Part shown: positions 11,712 to 24,640 of the stretch, piece after piece
How positions within the stretch are numbered: the first letter of the stretch is position 1
Layout of the letters: every line of letters starts with the position of its first letter
Origin: Chrysopilus asiliformis
Lineage: Eukaryota; Arthropoda; Insecta; Diptera; Rhagionidae
Direction: 5' to 3'
Assembly (NCBI GenBank): GCA_964034945.1
Contig: OZ035960.1
Coordinates: 27,019,487-27,083,486, forward strand
DNA: 64,000 nucleotides
The notes under the pieces: generated by a model
What the model saw: the letters and a program-made list of their open reading frames with translations, nothing else
What the model was told of the DNA's origin: nothing
The model's database searches: none
Position numbers and translations under genes: made by a program

Positions 11712-12775
11712 CATTTTTTTGCTTTCTTACATATTAGGTATATATTGTGTTATTATTTAAAGTTTATCTTCGCTATAACATTAAATATCTTTTCTGAACT
11801 GTTGAAAGCTTTTACACATTTTCAAAACATTAAAAAATAAACAAAACCACAAGCAGAATTGTAGCTACGTTAAGAAAATTTCAATTTTTTTGTTTGAAAA
11901 ATATAAAAACCTCTCAAACAACAATAAAAAAAATAGCAAAAATAAATAATAATAATAAAAAAAATAATTTCGTGTATTATTACCAGCAATTTGCACACTT
12001 CTCCATCATATTAAAATGTGACTCGTTCGGTTATCTTGTGATTCTGAAACGTTTGCAAAAATATTAATGAAGGACGCGAAGGGTAATGATAAACATGATA
12101 AGTGAATGAAATGCAAGGAAATTCAATGGAAAATTTAAAATTGTTAAAACAAAAATCGCATTTCTTAAGACACTTACTCCTGATTTTCTTCATTATTTAT
12201 TCATTCCATTCATTTTTCGTGCGGGATCGTTTCGTTTAAATTTCTAGCCAGATTTTTCCTTGAATTTATTATTTTATTTCTGTTTTTGTTGATGTTAGGG
12301 TGGTAGGGTGGTTACAGTTAGACAAGTTAGAGTTGGGATGCTGTCCTATTAAAAGAAATCGTCCCACCGAAAATAAAAATGTCTGGAATTACTGAGCTCT
12401 GTTTCTGTTGTTACCCGAGGCTTCTATATTTGTCCGTATGTTGTCCGTTTGCTCATTTTGCTATCCCAAAAACTTGGGATCTTTATCCCTGGCAAAGAAA
12501 TATTGTCGAGTTTAAATGTGCATGTACGAATATTGTGTAACACTTTGACTTGCCTTATTTATTTAATGCTATTTAAGGGATGTTAGGGTCCAATTTAATT
12601 TTAGAGAGAGAAACAAAAAAGTCAATTTTATTAAAATAATTAATAATAAAAAATATCAGTTGTGATCAATACAAAATTTTCCTCCACAATATTTAGTTTC
12701 GGAAAAAATATGTAAGAAATAATATATTTTTTAAATATCGCGAGAAGCGTCAAATTACATAAAAACTTTGAACAC
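11712..12775. other. AT-rich gene-free stretch
   Basis: There are poly-A/T runs and no supportable feature. Confidence 0.45.
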
Positions 12776-13018
12776 GTTGGCTACCATGTGAGTCACCGGT
12801 GTACACACACTATTGTCATTACCGTCAGTTTCTCAAGTTCCATGGTTGAGTGCAGTCGCTCGTGCGGTACAAATGGGTTTTTTTTCGTGGAGCATGGAGT
12901 TCGTTTTTGTCTGTATTGATCTTGTGTTCACTGGTGACTCACAAAGTACAGAAATGATTTTTGCGTTTTTTCCCAGTGTATACTAGCGGAGTAAGCGTTT
13001 TTTTGGCTGGTAGCCAAC
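12776..13018. mobile_element. Short inverted-repeat element, unclassified
   Basis: The 11-bp termini GTTGGCTACCA and TGGTAGCCAAC are exact reverse complements. Inside, GTGAGTCACCGGTG (12791-12804) pairs imperfectly with CACTGGTGACTCAC. There is no clear target duplication. The length and lack of coding fit a miniature inverted-repeat element. Confidence 0.55.
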
Positions 13019-13262
13019 ATAAAGCAAAAAATACAGGAAATTTTATTTCCTTTGAATTTGTTGATGTGATTTTTTTCTCAAAAGCGCATAGTTTCCAAGA
13101 ACTTTTCAAAGAATTTTTTTTTTAAAATATGTTGAGAACCGTTAGAGATAAGTAAAAATTGTTAAAGAAACAAATGTGGAAAATCTTATGTCCTTTAAAT
13201 TTTTTTTATATTCAATATTTTTCAAAATTGCATAGTTTTCGAGAAAGGTTCGCTGAGCTTTA

Positions 13263-13431
13263 AGCCTAAATCAGACTAACGATTGCGATTACGATTGAGC
13301 TTCCTGGACCAAGGAGATCAAAGCTTTTATTTTCCTGCCGTTGCAAGCTTTGATCTCATTGGTAGAAAAGCTCAATCGTAATCGCAATCGTAATCGAAAT
13401 CGTAATCGAAATTGTTAGTCTGAATTGGGCT
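13263..13431. mobile_element. TTA-flanked miniature inverted-repeat element (PIF/Harbinger-like)
   Basis: The 169-bp element runs AGCCTAAATCAGACTAAC to GTTAGTCTGAATTGGGCT and is flanked by TTA on both sides (13260-13262 and 13432-13434). The arms continue inward as GATTGCGATTACGATTGAGC and its complement, so most of the element can fold. A 3-bp TTA duplication suggests PIF/Harbinger. The flanks match an unoccupied related sequence at about 36735-36825, which supports the boundaries. Confidence 0.8.
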
Positions 13432-13515
13432 TTAAGCTATTGGAGATTGTGGTCAATTTTTCGTGCCCTTCTGTGGTTCACGCTTGAAATATCTTAGTGT
13501 TTTATCTATGCTAAA
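13432..13515 (+). repeat. LDR-related repeat segment
   Basis: It matches 36739-36825 through GGAGATTGTGGTCAATTT, CGTGCCCTT and CGCTTGAAATATCTTAGTG blocks. The sequence left of the inserted element (13100-13259) resembles 26520-26650 and 50560-50640, so the element landed in an older dispersed repeat. Confidence 0.65.
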
Positions 13516-16440
13516 ACCGAAAATGGCTGGATGGAATTTTATGAAACTTGGTACGTAAACTACTGATATGTTTGACTATAAAATAGACTACTTAGTTTTT
13601 TATTTGGACAATCCAAAGGGAGGAAGCCCCACCAAACAAATGAAATCTTTTTTTGTGATTTCCTCAAAAACGAAGCGTTATATCGAAAAAATTATTAAGG
13701 AAAAAAGTGTTTAGAACTACAGTTTCATACATAGAATTACAGTTTCAATTGACACTACAGTTTCATACATAAAAATTAATCGGGTCACTTCTTCCCCTTT
13801 GCTCGAATATTTTTTCGCTTCCCCCTTCCCCTGGAATATATTTTTTTTCGAAAATGATGCGTGCTGTGGAACAAGTCATTAAAGGCAGTACTTAGAATAT
13901 AATTTTGCACAAGTTTCTATTTTTTTTTAAGAAACGGGTCGGTTTGGGAAAGTAATGGAGAACTGCTGTTGTGTTTGTTGCGGTCATATAGATATACTAG
14001 ATCGCTCGATTTGCTGTCTCAAATGGTCCCATTTCAATAAAGTTCAGTGAATCAAAACGAGTCAAGTAAGAGCAAGTTAACCGTATGAAAATAAATATAG
14101 TCCTCTCGTTTAAACCGTGAGCTGTCAAAGGAAGATAGACTTTCGGAATGGTGTTGGCGCCTAAAGTTATTTCTTTGCGCCTAAAGTTAGTCTCAAACTT
14201 GTGAAATTTGAATTTCGCGGCAAACTAAATTTGAATTTCGCGACCTTATACAGTTCAGTGGATGCGTTCAAGTACGATAAAGCGGCAAATACTTTTGGGA
14301 CCATTTTCCAGCAGAGCTTTGTATGGTGACAGTTGTTCTATGTTAGTTCTGTGGTTGCGGTTTAAAATCAACCTGTCTACGATCTGGACAAACAGCTTTT
14401 TTATATAAATAATGATTACTCGGAGAGCCTGTCAGTACGGCGCTGGTGGTGGTCAAGGTGGGTGGTAGTCAAATTTGAACTGAAATTACTGGATAATTAT
14501 TTTTCTAATCTTTTTTTTTATTGAAAAACATTATTATGTTTACGATAGAAGAGTATTTTCCCTGATTTGCTAAAACTAGATACTTAAGATTTTCTTAAAA
14601 TGATTTTTCCTATAAACTTTAATGAAATAATCTTAATGCAAAAAATTACAAGAACAATAACAGTTTATAACATACATTCAGGGTTTATGTGCATGCTTAT
14701 GAAATACAAGTTAATTATTGTTGTACTTTTCTTATGGACAAGGTTATATTAATTCGAGTAAATTAACAATATAAATCACAGTTTGAAAGGTTGATATAAT
14801 CCTGAAGGTGTTATCTCACACTCTACAAAATCACACATCGTTGGCGATCCTTCAATTTGGTTGTGTGCAGACCTTGAGTTTATGTATCCAGTTTTACAAC
14901 CATGGCGTTGAACCATGAAGAGGAATAATCGTTAAGATTACTGTTTGACTCGATTGTCCTTTATGAAGTGTTACGCTTTTCTGCACATAATAAGCTAAAA
15001 AGGCATATCGTGGACCTTGGACTCAAGGGGTGGTGCTGGATGAAATGACACCATATTACTCAGATTATGATCATTTTATTTCATTAGAGAGATTGTCTCT
15101 TGCCCTTCATTGTCAAGTATCCTTTCAATACAGCTTTGCTTGATTTTTTTTACATTATTTTTTTTACAGCAGAGAAATATTTTTTTCCCTGAATATAGAA
15201 TCGAGGAACGGCTTCTAGTTCTTCGTAGAACAACGAACGAAGGATTCAAGGATGTATTCTATAAAAAAAAAAAACTATTCGAAATGGATGAATGAAAACG
15301 AGACGAAATGGCTGACTGCACAATAAAATCAACTTGACAGTCTTTACAGGATGACTCCCACTGTCCCTGGAATTCTTATCACAATATATAGTTTACTTGT
15401 TCTGTATATAAATGTGTATATATACATTTTTTCTATTTATTTTGCTTTCGGCATCCTCTAAAAGTTAGAATTTCATCCCTATGAGCTTCCACGCGTATAG
15501 TATATTTTGTGTATAAGGTGCGACTTTAAAGATTCTATTTTAAAGCATCTTTATAAATGCTAAGATGCAACATGACCTAATTAGGGGAAATTGTGTGCTT
15601 TTGTGTAAAATTTACCGTCTGCTGTTGTTGGTTGACTTTTCCTCTTCTAAGATACACTTTTCGTTGTAATAATTGGGATTCAGTAACGTTTAAAAGAAAT
15701 TTAATTTAGATTTTGTTTTTTTTTGTATTTTTAATTATCATTTCACAATTTTTATGTCTCTAATTAAATTTTTTTCCATCTTTAACAATTTTTGAGGTTC
15801 AAATATTCTCATCACTGAATGGTATATGTCGAAATGATGAAAAATGTATTGTGGCTAATTTATAAAACCAATATTTTAGCTGTTTGACAAACAGTAAATT
15901 TCATATAATCTGTAAGAATCGATCAATATAATGTGCTGTGAATTTATGGCTGATTAAAAAAGCACCGCCCATAAATATCATCTGAATTTGTGTTGAAATA
16001 GGATTATCTAAAATGTTTCACTCATTTCTCTTAATTATGAAAAACATCCGCTATTTTGTGTTTGGAAATTATTTTAATCCAAACAAATAACTGTTTATTG
16101 ATGAGTTTCCGATATGAAATGAATTTTTGAATAGATAAAATCAGACAGGCAACACATAACTTGAATAGGAAATAAATTTAAAAATTGGGTTCTAGGCCTA
16201 TCGTCTATTGATAAATGTTGTTTAACAAGATATTTTAAAATAAAACAGGCTCTGATTTTTACGCATCCATCCATTTTTCCCCACACAAGAAAAGATAGTA
16301 AATTTTTAATTTTATGACGGAGAATCGTGATCTTAAATAGCTAATTTCAATGTCAAAACTAGTCAAAACCAACAAAATTCAACTACTTAGTAGTAAAATT
16401 TTCTATTTTGTAATTAAATTAACTATTTGTACTTTCCTCT
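13516..16440. other. Gene-free stretch
   Basis: Nothing here can be supported as a gene. The short frames at 15110-15295 and 16095-16286 lack motifs and are biased by AT runs. Confidence 0.45.
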
Positions 16441-18100
16441 TCTATGGTGAAAGTATTGTATTCATGATGGAAACAGTTTAGAGAAGGGGGGCAGATAGAA
16501 ACTTTGTTTTCACAAATTAGTACCAGGAAGACCGAACCATGCTCGGAATTCTCAGAATCGTCCTTTTGCTAATTTTTTTGGGAAAAAAGTAGATTCACGT
16601 TCACTTCACAGTGGTTTTCCTGAGGTTTTAAATCTCCGATTTAAAAGCCCACTCCGCCAACTTCCTCGGAGAAAAAGGAAAGAAAGAATATTTTTGTTGT
16701 CACCACAGGACCTTTCGTTTCGAATATTGAATTTCCAACATCAGATTCGGCATCAGCGACCTCAAAAACTCCCTAATGTATTTTGTCCAGAAAAAATAGG
16801 ATATTGGCGAATCCTATAGGACCTTCCGTTTCAAATTTTGAAACTCCAACATCATATTCGGGATTAGCGACCTCACAAACCCTATAGTGTAAACTTTCCT
16901 GAAGAAAAACGGGACAAAGAATATTCGCAGTATCCTTATAGAACTTTAACGAATTTCCCTGAAGATGGGACCTAAGGTGATCACATTTTTGTCCCCAAGA
17001 ATTATAAGTAGCAGAATTTCATCAAAATCTATAGAACCTGTTTCGAAAAAAATATATATACAAACATGAAAACATACAATTGTAATTCTTAATGCAGTCT
17101 GTCTCTGAGTAATTGAATCCGATTGTAATTGCAACATGATTCATATAATGGGGTTCAGGGAACTTGATTGTTCTGTAATTACTATTTTTCCGATAGATAT
17201 TGTAAAAAGTGATATTTTTAGAATGCATATCGAAAAACCTTACTCCCTAGCAACATTGCGAATTTTCATTAAGATACCTTCACGTAATTCGAAGATACAT
17301 GGTGAGGGGTATCGAGGGGAGAGAAGAGTCAGGTTTGTAGTGAAAAAATCGAAAGCCCTTGGCCCCCTTAGTAATACTGTAAAGTTTCATTAAGATCGGA
17401 TCACCCAATTCGAAGGTACCAGGCGAGGGGTATCGAGGGGAGGGAAAATTCAGGTTTGTAGTGGAAAAATCGAAAGCCCTTAGCCCCCTTAGTAATACTG
17501 TAAAGTTTCATTAAGATCGGACCACCCAATTAGAAGATACATCTCAATTTCGGTTTTTGTTATTTACTCAGAAACTACTCATTTTTCAGTAGTCTTATGT
17601 GTAACAAAAGTTGGAGACAATAAAATTTTCTACATCTTTGTCTTTTACTAGAATTCCGAAGCTCAAGCCGTTATCGAGATATACCGTTATTTAAAAAAAT
17701 CAGTTTTTGCGATTATCTCGAAAAATAATGGGTATTTGGTGGTTCAAAATATGAGATGAATTGAAGAGAATACTGTTTGCTATTTGGTGTTTTACCGTTA
17801 TCCGCTATATTTTACCGTTATCGAGATATTATCATTAAAAGTTAACAAAACATATTGTTGCGAATTACTCGCAAACTGACGGTTTTTTAAAAAAAACTTT
17901 TAATGACAGAATTAAAGGTATTAAAAATATCTACATTTTAGCCTTTTTTTGCCGTTATCAAGATATTTCAAATTTTGTAAAATAAAAATTCATTTTTTTA
18001 TGTAAACTAATATTTTATTCGTCATGTAAATTCTGCAGAAATGTAAATTTTGTATAAGTAAGTCATGTGCTGTTGACATCAGATATTTTTTTAGATTAAA
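16441..18100 (+). repeat. Long dispersed non-coding repeat (family LDR), copy 2
   Basis: The head AAAGTATTGTATTCATGA (about 16451) and the tail near TATAAGTAAGTCAT (about 18053) match the copy at 100-1250. Two units around TTTCGAATATTGAA and TTTCAAATTTTGAAA (16717 and 16829, 112 bp apart) are inverted relative to those of copy 1. The copy also contains the two-copy tandem repeat listed separately. It is non-coding. Confidence 0.6.
17283..17540. repeat. Tandem repeat, about 121-bp unit, just over two copies
   Basis: Successive units share AATTCGAAG, GAGGGGTATCGAGGGGAG, CAGGTTTGTAGTG, AATCGAAAGCCCTT and GTAAAGTTTCATTAAGATCG. The last unit breaks off after AATTAGAAGATAC. The array lies inside the second LDR copy. 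Confidence 0.9.
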
Positions 18101-19580
18101 ATCCATAAATCTAACTTTTGGGCGTATTATGGAGTCTAAACATGATTAAGCCGATCGATTAATTCAAGTATGCAGACTATTCATATATGTTAAATAAGAT
18201 AAACACATCAACACTATGCATATGAGCCACATTCATAAAAGTGCATCTTTACTAATATGCATAGTGTAAATTTACCTCGAACTAAACTAACTAAACGCCA
18301 ATGGAACACATAACCATTTTATATCAAACGCATGTTTGAGATATTTGCATTGAAGTAGTACCCAATCATGTAAAGCTGCTTATCAATTCACCTCGATTAA
18401 TGGTTTATACAGGGTTTGACTGAAGGGCACCAACATTTCGTAATTTATGGGGTGCAGAGATGTCGATTTGACCTCAAACCAAATTCACCCATTTTGATCA
18501 ATTTTGAGAAATTGCATCGTATCACATCGCATTGCATTGCATCTGCTATTGTCGGCATTGAGAGCGTTTACATTAGACTAAACATTACTAAATTGTGGCA
18601 TAACGAAGGTGCATCCTATCAAGTTAAATATAACTATGTAATTTTATATATCTTACATATTTGACCGCTCAGTGGATTCATTTGAAATCCACAAACATAT
18701 AGGATTTGTTGCCAAGTCTACCATATACTTTACCGATTTGTATCTTTCTGGTTTCCAAAATTTCGTTTTCCTCTAATTCTGTATAATGGGTCCTTCTCTA
18801 TGGTTTCTGTTTTGTGTCCAAAACCGACAAAACTCGTTGGGAAACTTGTTAATTGCTGAATTGATGTGTAAATACATTCAATTAATTGCTATAGCGAATT
18901 GCTGACCATGTTACTTATAAATTATTGGTTAACGATGAATGGTTTATGTTTTATTTTCAAATACGCATTATAATTTTGAAATACTGTTTTTCACATTTCG
19001 CGATAATTCGATAAAATTTAGCTATATCACTTTTCGTGGAGTATTATGTATCAGTATTTGGAGTGCTCCAATGAATTTATTTTGTATAATCAATAATTTA
19101 CATATATTTTTTAGCCTCTTGATAATGAAAATAATTTTGTTAAATATTAAAACTGTTGTAAATCAACCGTAAAGAGAATTAATGGAATTTCTGAACATAA
19201 AAATGTTTTAATTCTATTTGAAATTTATCTGAAAATAAAAATTGACTAAAATAACACTAATTCTAATACTAGTATTTATTATTTATATTCTAATCACCCC
19301 AAACCAATGTATGTTATGCAATGCATTTCAATAATTATTAGTTAAGGATTAGAATAAATAATTCCATTTTTGGTGGCAGAAAAAAATGTTCTGATAAATT
19401 CAATAAATAAATATTTTTAAAAATGTTGTGATAAACAGTTTTATCAAATAAAGTCAGTGATTTTATAAAATCCACCAGGCACTCTAACATATTCGAAATA
19501 TACTTTCAAGTGTAATGAAAGTGTAAAAGTTTTTTCCATATGTTTTTTTTACCAAAAATAACTCAGAAATATTGTAAAAA
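18101..19580. other. AT-rich gene-free stretch
   Basis: There is a small inverted pair, CACTATGCATAT (18209) with ATATGCATAGTG (18257). I see no gene. Confidence 0.4.
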
Positions 19581-19780
19581 CGTTTGACGAAAAATGTTAT
19601 CTTTTCAGGAAAATCGTTTCCAATTTCGAAATTCTACCACCAGATTCCCAATCAGCGACTTTTGGCGTCAGTTTCTTCTAAGACGAACAATGGGAATAAG
19701 AAGATTTGCATTGTCCTTACAGGACCTCCCGTTTCGAATTTTGAAATTCTAACACAAGATTCGTGACCCCCCAGAACCAC
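19581..19780 (+). repeat. Two solo LDR internal units
   Basis: Two consecutive copies of the TTTCGAAATTC / TTTCGAATTTTGAAATTC unit are followed by CACCAGATTC / CACAAGATTCGTGA, as in the arrays inside the LDR copies. They occur here without the LDR head or tail. Confidence 0.6.
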
Positions 19781-20206
19781 CGAGCGACATATTAAAGCCT
19801 TCTAATGGAAAGGCTTCATGGCAAAAATCAATGTTTTAAAACACCAACCCCCATATCAACCCCCCACTTACTCATTAGTGGTGGAAAGTGGAAAAAACAT
19901 CGCCTTAGCATAGAATAAGGAATATATAGAAAAAACTCTGCCGAACAAATTTTTGACAAATTTCCCCTTCCTTACTTTTAGACTAGGGAGCACGAAGCAG
20001 AGAGAACATTTTCTAATCATTTTCGTCGTATCTATTCAATGAGATGGAGGAATCGAATGGATAATTTTTTCCGTGTTACATCGGATCCTCTTGCTTCATC
20101 TCACAGTGGAAAAATTTTCTCTAAAAATTTGTTCTAAGAGTTTATTCTCTAGATTATTTGTTCTCTGGCCTTAGTAAGCGTAGATTTGATAAATGGAACA
20201 TGTTAA

Positions 20207-20589
20207 AGTGCCGCTCCACATGAGAGTAAATGCCGGCGAGAACCTCTCGATAGCAACTACTCGCAAATGGACACGTCTCTGTGAGTCGCTCGCAGAAACT
20301 CGCAAAAACTCGCGAGCTAGTTTCTGCGAGCTGTCAAAAGTGATTCTACTCTCTAGTCGACACGCACCCACTGAACTCTCGGGGAGTTGCTCGCCAGATA
20401 CGACCGGCGTTTGAATTTCGCTAGTAGCTCTCGAGAACTCGCCAGAGCAAGATGTCAAAAAAATCAAGATATTGGTCTTCTAAGGGAAAAATCGCCGAAA
20501 TTAACTCTCAAATGGACAACCTCCTGCGAGTAACTTTCGAGAGTTTTTGAGAGTTACTCGCGTATTTACTCTCATGTGGAGCGGCACCT
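20207..20589. mobile_element. GGTGCCGCTCC-type miniature inverted-repeat element, copy A
   Basis: The ends AGTGCCGCTCCACATGAGAG and CTCTCATGTGGAGCGGCACCT are inverted, with a one-base deletion in the left end. It is homologous along its length to 56304-56665. Subterminal regions are full of CTCGC, CTCTCGAG and GCGAG motifs, giving strong self-complementarity (for example ACTCGCAAATGGACAC versus GTCCATTTGAGAGT). The flanking bases do not form a clear duplication in this copy. It is non-coding, and the overlapping 73- and 98-codon frames are artefacts. Confidence 0.85.
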
Positions 20590-20699
20590 TTGTGAAAATT
20601 TCAAATTTCTAGCTCCGGGGGTTGGGGCATTTCTGTGAATCACGGAATAAAATTTTTTAACCTAAACAAGGGATTGAAGGAGTAATTTAAGGAGGAGTT

Positions 20700-20714
20700 G
20701 GGGGGGGGGGGGGG
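20700..20714. repeat. Homopolymer of 15 G
   Basis: An uninterrupted G15 run in an AT-rich setting. Its true length may be uncertain in an assembly. Confidence 0.9.
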
Positions 20715-21799
20715 TCGTTCTCTTGGAAAACTTTGTTCAGGTCAGCACACTTCATATAATCGACTGGTATATGTGGAGGGACTTAGTTACGATACACCCA
20801 GTGTAGATACATTACAACTCCATAATTGATTGAATTTTCGGTCCTTACAGCTACAAAGCTGATAAGCCTGAAGCACTAGGAATTAAATAAAATATCAAGT
20901 GGCTGCGCTCCTTCAGTGTTTCAGAAGACAGCAAGGAGGTTTATATGGGACATAGTGAGTAATTTTTAGTCTTAACTAATTTAATTTTTAGTCTTAACTT
21001 TTGATGCTATATCGTTCTCTTGGTAAAAGCCCGATCAAAATATTTTTAGCGATTCATGAAAAAGCCCCTCTTGGGTTTTCAAAAATGTTCACCCAGACTT
21101 CAACAGGTAAATTGTCGTCACTAGTAAAATTCGTCAAAGCAGCTTCAACATTTTAAAAACTATACTTTCTTTTGTCACCAGTCAATTCATCACTTACAGA
21201 AAAATTTTTGATGTCATTATTCAATTTTTGAATTTCTCGTTTTCGTTCCAAAATCTACTGTAATCTTGGTAATTCTTCTTGCAATAAATCTTCCTCTTTG
21301 ATACTTTCAACCTTCAAATTAAGAATTCCTGGAGAGTTTCGTCCTTCAATTCTCTACAATTCTTTTGAAATTCTTATCTTCAAACTATTCTTTGAACCAG
21401 CCGAATTTATTCCAAGCTCTCTACTCGTAATTTTTTCAAGTAATTCAATGTTGCCTTCTGCAAAAATTTCCCATTTTATTTATCTCCCGTCTGAGAACAG
21501 TAGAAAAAATCTTGATATAATTAGATCACTTCTGATAAAATGGAACTCATTCTCACTTCTGATGTGTAGAACGAATTAAATAAAAAGAAATGAACTATTT
21601 TCCTCACTATTTTTTAAAACGTCTAGTAACTTTCACCATTTGTCATAACACAAAGCAAACTATTTTTAAAATACGGGGATTACTTAATAAAAACGGGTAA
21701 TATTACAAAGTGTTTAAATGTCAGTTAAAATACAGTATTATTATAATTATTGCCTACACAAAGTTTAATTTTTATGTATTCTTATAATTAGGGAATGTC
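20715..21799. other. Gene-free stretch
   Basis: A 93-codon frame at 21298-21579 (plus) has no recognisable motif. Nothing else is supportable. Confidence 0.4.
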
Positions 21800-21801
21800 T
21801 A

Positions 21802-22264
21802 ATGCGGTGGTCACACGACGCTGTTTTGCCAGCGCTAGTGGCTGGTTGGCTGTTAGCAGCCGTTTCAGCAGCACCGTGTGAACCCGTGCGTTGCTATTAC
21901 CAGCAGCAGCGTGATGATTTTAGCAGCGCTAGTGAAGTAGAGACCGTTCTACTTTGCCAGCGGTACTAGGGATCTCGTGACCCTTTCACATGGGTTTTGA
22001 GCTGTCAAAAGTTTGATAAGTGGTAAAGTTTGTTTATTGTAAGTTGTTATTGTACGTTTATTTATTTAAATTTGTGTGTAACGTTTATTATTTAAAAAAA
22101 TCTCCCAGATTAAAATGTCAAACCACTGTTTTGCTACTTGCCAGCGCTACTAAAATATAAATCGTGTGAACCCTCTCAGTACGCTGGCTGCTGTTGCTAC
22201 TTGCCAGCGCTACTAACCAACAGCAGCAAGCGGATGGCTAAACAGCGTCGTGTGACCGCGGCAT
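21802..22264. mobile_element. Inverted-repeat element with CAGCGCTA repeats, TA-flanked
   Basis: The termini ATGCGGTGGTCACACGACGC and its near complement GCGTCGTGTGACCGCGGCAT bound 463 bp, with TA on each side (or TAA/TTA read one base further in). Subterminal GCCAGCGCTA and AGCAGC motifs recur many times (for example 21828, 22140 and 22203). Such clusters can serve as transposase-binding sites. The superfamily is not certain. There is no coding capacity. Confidence 0.8.
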
Positions 22265-23804
22265 TAAAGAGTTCCTTCAATCTTGACATTTTTATCACTA
22301 TAAATTCAAGTTGGTTATAATTCACTGATTATTATAATTGAAATGATGAAAATTCTTTTCCTAATTAAATGTTTTTAACATTTCATTGAAATTTTCATTT
22401 CACCACTAAGTGAACGACCTATATTGGGTAAATTAAAATTGCAGAGAGTTGAATTTTATAGATGTTGAAGTTGTTTTATTCTTTCGTATAAATTAGTTTC
22501 CATTTACTTGATTTTATTATCATTTCCCTTCGTATCTCAACTTCAACATTAATTTCAATTCGAAGTGTAAATAAAACTTTTTCGCAATAGCCAGTATAAA
22601 TTAAGATTAACTTCAATTCAATTGGCTGCTATGCCAATGCCGATGCTGATGCCAAGCCAAAAAGGAGTAAAAAACAAATATACCTACATAACATAATCTA
22701 TATCTATATGTACGATTGTATAGATTTTGTACAGAATTGAATGTTTAAATATTACTATAAAACGTGTACAAATAAGAAATAACATCATGAGAAAATGTTT
22801 TGCCATTTTATAGTCACAAAGCCTTAAATCTTTTCTTTTGCCTTCAGTACTACAAGCATAATAAATACAACTACTTTCAATGATTGCTACTATAGATAAA
22901 GATAGTTTTGGCTTTGGTAGATAAATACCTGATATATGCAACTTATATTCATAGTTATAGCCTGGTACACCTTTTGAAAACAATTCTTAATACAACGAGA
23001 ATAATAGTAAAGAGCCACCCATTTCGTATTCAGTTGATGTCACATTTTGCAAAAACAAAGAAAATCCTCTGTGCATCGCACTTCTCTGTAGAATATAGAT
23101 AGTGTTAGATGAACAAAAACACCTTTAATCAATTACCCCAAGATCAATAATTCACTACCACAAATATGTGTCTATAGACGGGTGTAAGATATAAAGGTAG
23201 ATATTACTATTCTCCTTGGTGTATATAAATGGGTAGGTATATTAACCAATTATTCTCTCATAGCGTGAGGTAAGTACTTGTCCTCCGTTATGTAGAATGA
23301 TCGGATTTCTCTAAAGGGATTTCAATAGAATTTCTGCACAAAAGCAGGTCCTTGCAAGGACACAACATCGGTTGACATTTGCACAACATACGGACCTAAA
23401 TTGCTTTAGGTATCGACATTTTCAACCACTATAGAGTATGTATGACATAAGGTAATTTAACTTTTAGGGGACAGAAGATTTTAAGGAATTTCAACAGATT
23501 ATTTCTCGCATTTGCATAGAAACAAACCATCGGAGGGTCGGTTGTCTGTAAAAATAGCAATTATGAGAATATTTTCAGAGATTTTAAAATTTTATTCATT
23601 AGGAATATTTGGAAACATTTTTGTTAGCATTGGTGATGGTATTCATCCTGAAATTTGCCCGAAATTATGGTATGAATTACTTTTCATCTCATATCTAGGT
23701 AAAATGTGATTTTAAAAGACTTTTCCACACATCAAATTCCATAAAAACATTGATTGCCAAGCTGGTTTTGATAACATACCGAAATGTCGTATCTTAATTA
23801 TTAG
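22265..23804. other. Gene-free stretch
   Basis: Frames at 22684-22983 (minus) and 22908-23102 (plus) overlap and show no motif. No repeats are recognised. Confidence 0.4.
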
Positions 23805-24640
23805 TTTCTCATACGTAGTATAAATAAAGTTATACAATAAAATTGTATTCATGAAACATTTCGACATCTTAATTTTTCTTAAAAACATTTTCCGAGCACT
23901 CCTGAGTAGAATGGAAAATTGTTAAGAAAATGTCTTTCTGTCTGTCAGTCTGTTAGTAAGTACGATAAAACGTTAATATTTGGAAGGATTTTTTTTTTTT
24001 TTTGTTAATTTTGGAAGAAAATTGTTCAATTTGCAATTGTGAGTCCTTGACATCTCAAAAAAGATAACGAGTTTTGTTTTTTACTGAACTAAAAATTCAA
24101 CACTGAAGAATGTCGTAAGTCAAATTACGATAGTCTTGTATGAAGGCGTCGAAATATATATCACTAGCTTGCATACTTGTTGACCCCGAAAACCCTCTAA
24201 AGCTAGTTGTTTTTGTATATGAGGAAACATGGGAAAAAAGGATATTTGCGTTATCCTTACAGGACCTTCCGTTTGGAATTTTGTAAAACCATTTCTTAGC
24301 GAGCACGAATGAAGTAAGATGAATCAGTGTGTAAAATTTCATTGTAATAGGTTAACCCTTTCACGGACACTGATGTATACACGTTAAAATTTGTGTTACC
24401 AATAAAATCATAGTAGTCGGCATTTTACAAATGCCTTTGTATGGATTGTGAGTGTTTAGCATCCTTTCAGAACTGCAAAATATTGTCGTAGTGTCGATAC
24501 AAATAAAATTTTTGCTGGAAATATTTTTTTTATTTTTTTGTGATTCCTCGAACAGTACGACGGATGACATTCTGGGTAGTACACTCTAAAAAGTACTGTC
24601 CGCGAAAGGGTTAGGTGGTTCGAGAGATACTATAATGAGT
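23805..24640 (+). repeat. LDR copy 3, interrupted by a short element
   Basis: It starts with ATACGTAGTATAAATAAAG and ATTTCCGAGCACTCCTG-like text matching 100-180. It contains one internal unit (24225-24290) and is interrupted at 24356 by the inserted element listed next. The repeat resumes with GGTGGTTCGAGAGATAC. Confidence 0.55.
24356..24610. mobile_element. piggyBac-like miniature element (TTAA site)
   Basis: The termini CCCTTTCACGGACA and TGTCCGCGAAAGGG are inverted. The left flank is TTAA and the right flank is TTAG, consistent with a TTAA duplication carrying one change. The CCCTTT start and TTAA target are typical of piggyBac-derived miniature elements. It is 255 bp and non-coding. It sits inside LDR copy 3, so it is the younger of the two. 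Confidence 0.7.

Noticed and set aside
20171..20467. Opposing 98- and 73-codon frames
   Set aside because: Both lie inside a non-coding inverted-repeat element whose other copy (56304-56665) does not preserve them.
22630..22660. CTGATG text as further hammerhead cores (also 44640)
   Set aside because: No GAAA strand or pairing stems occur at suitable distances.
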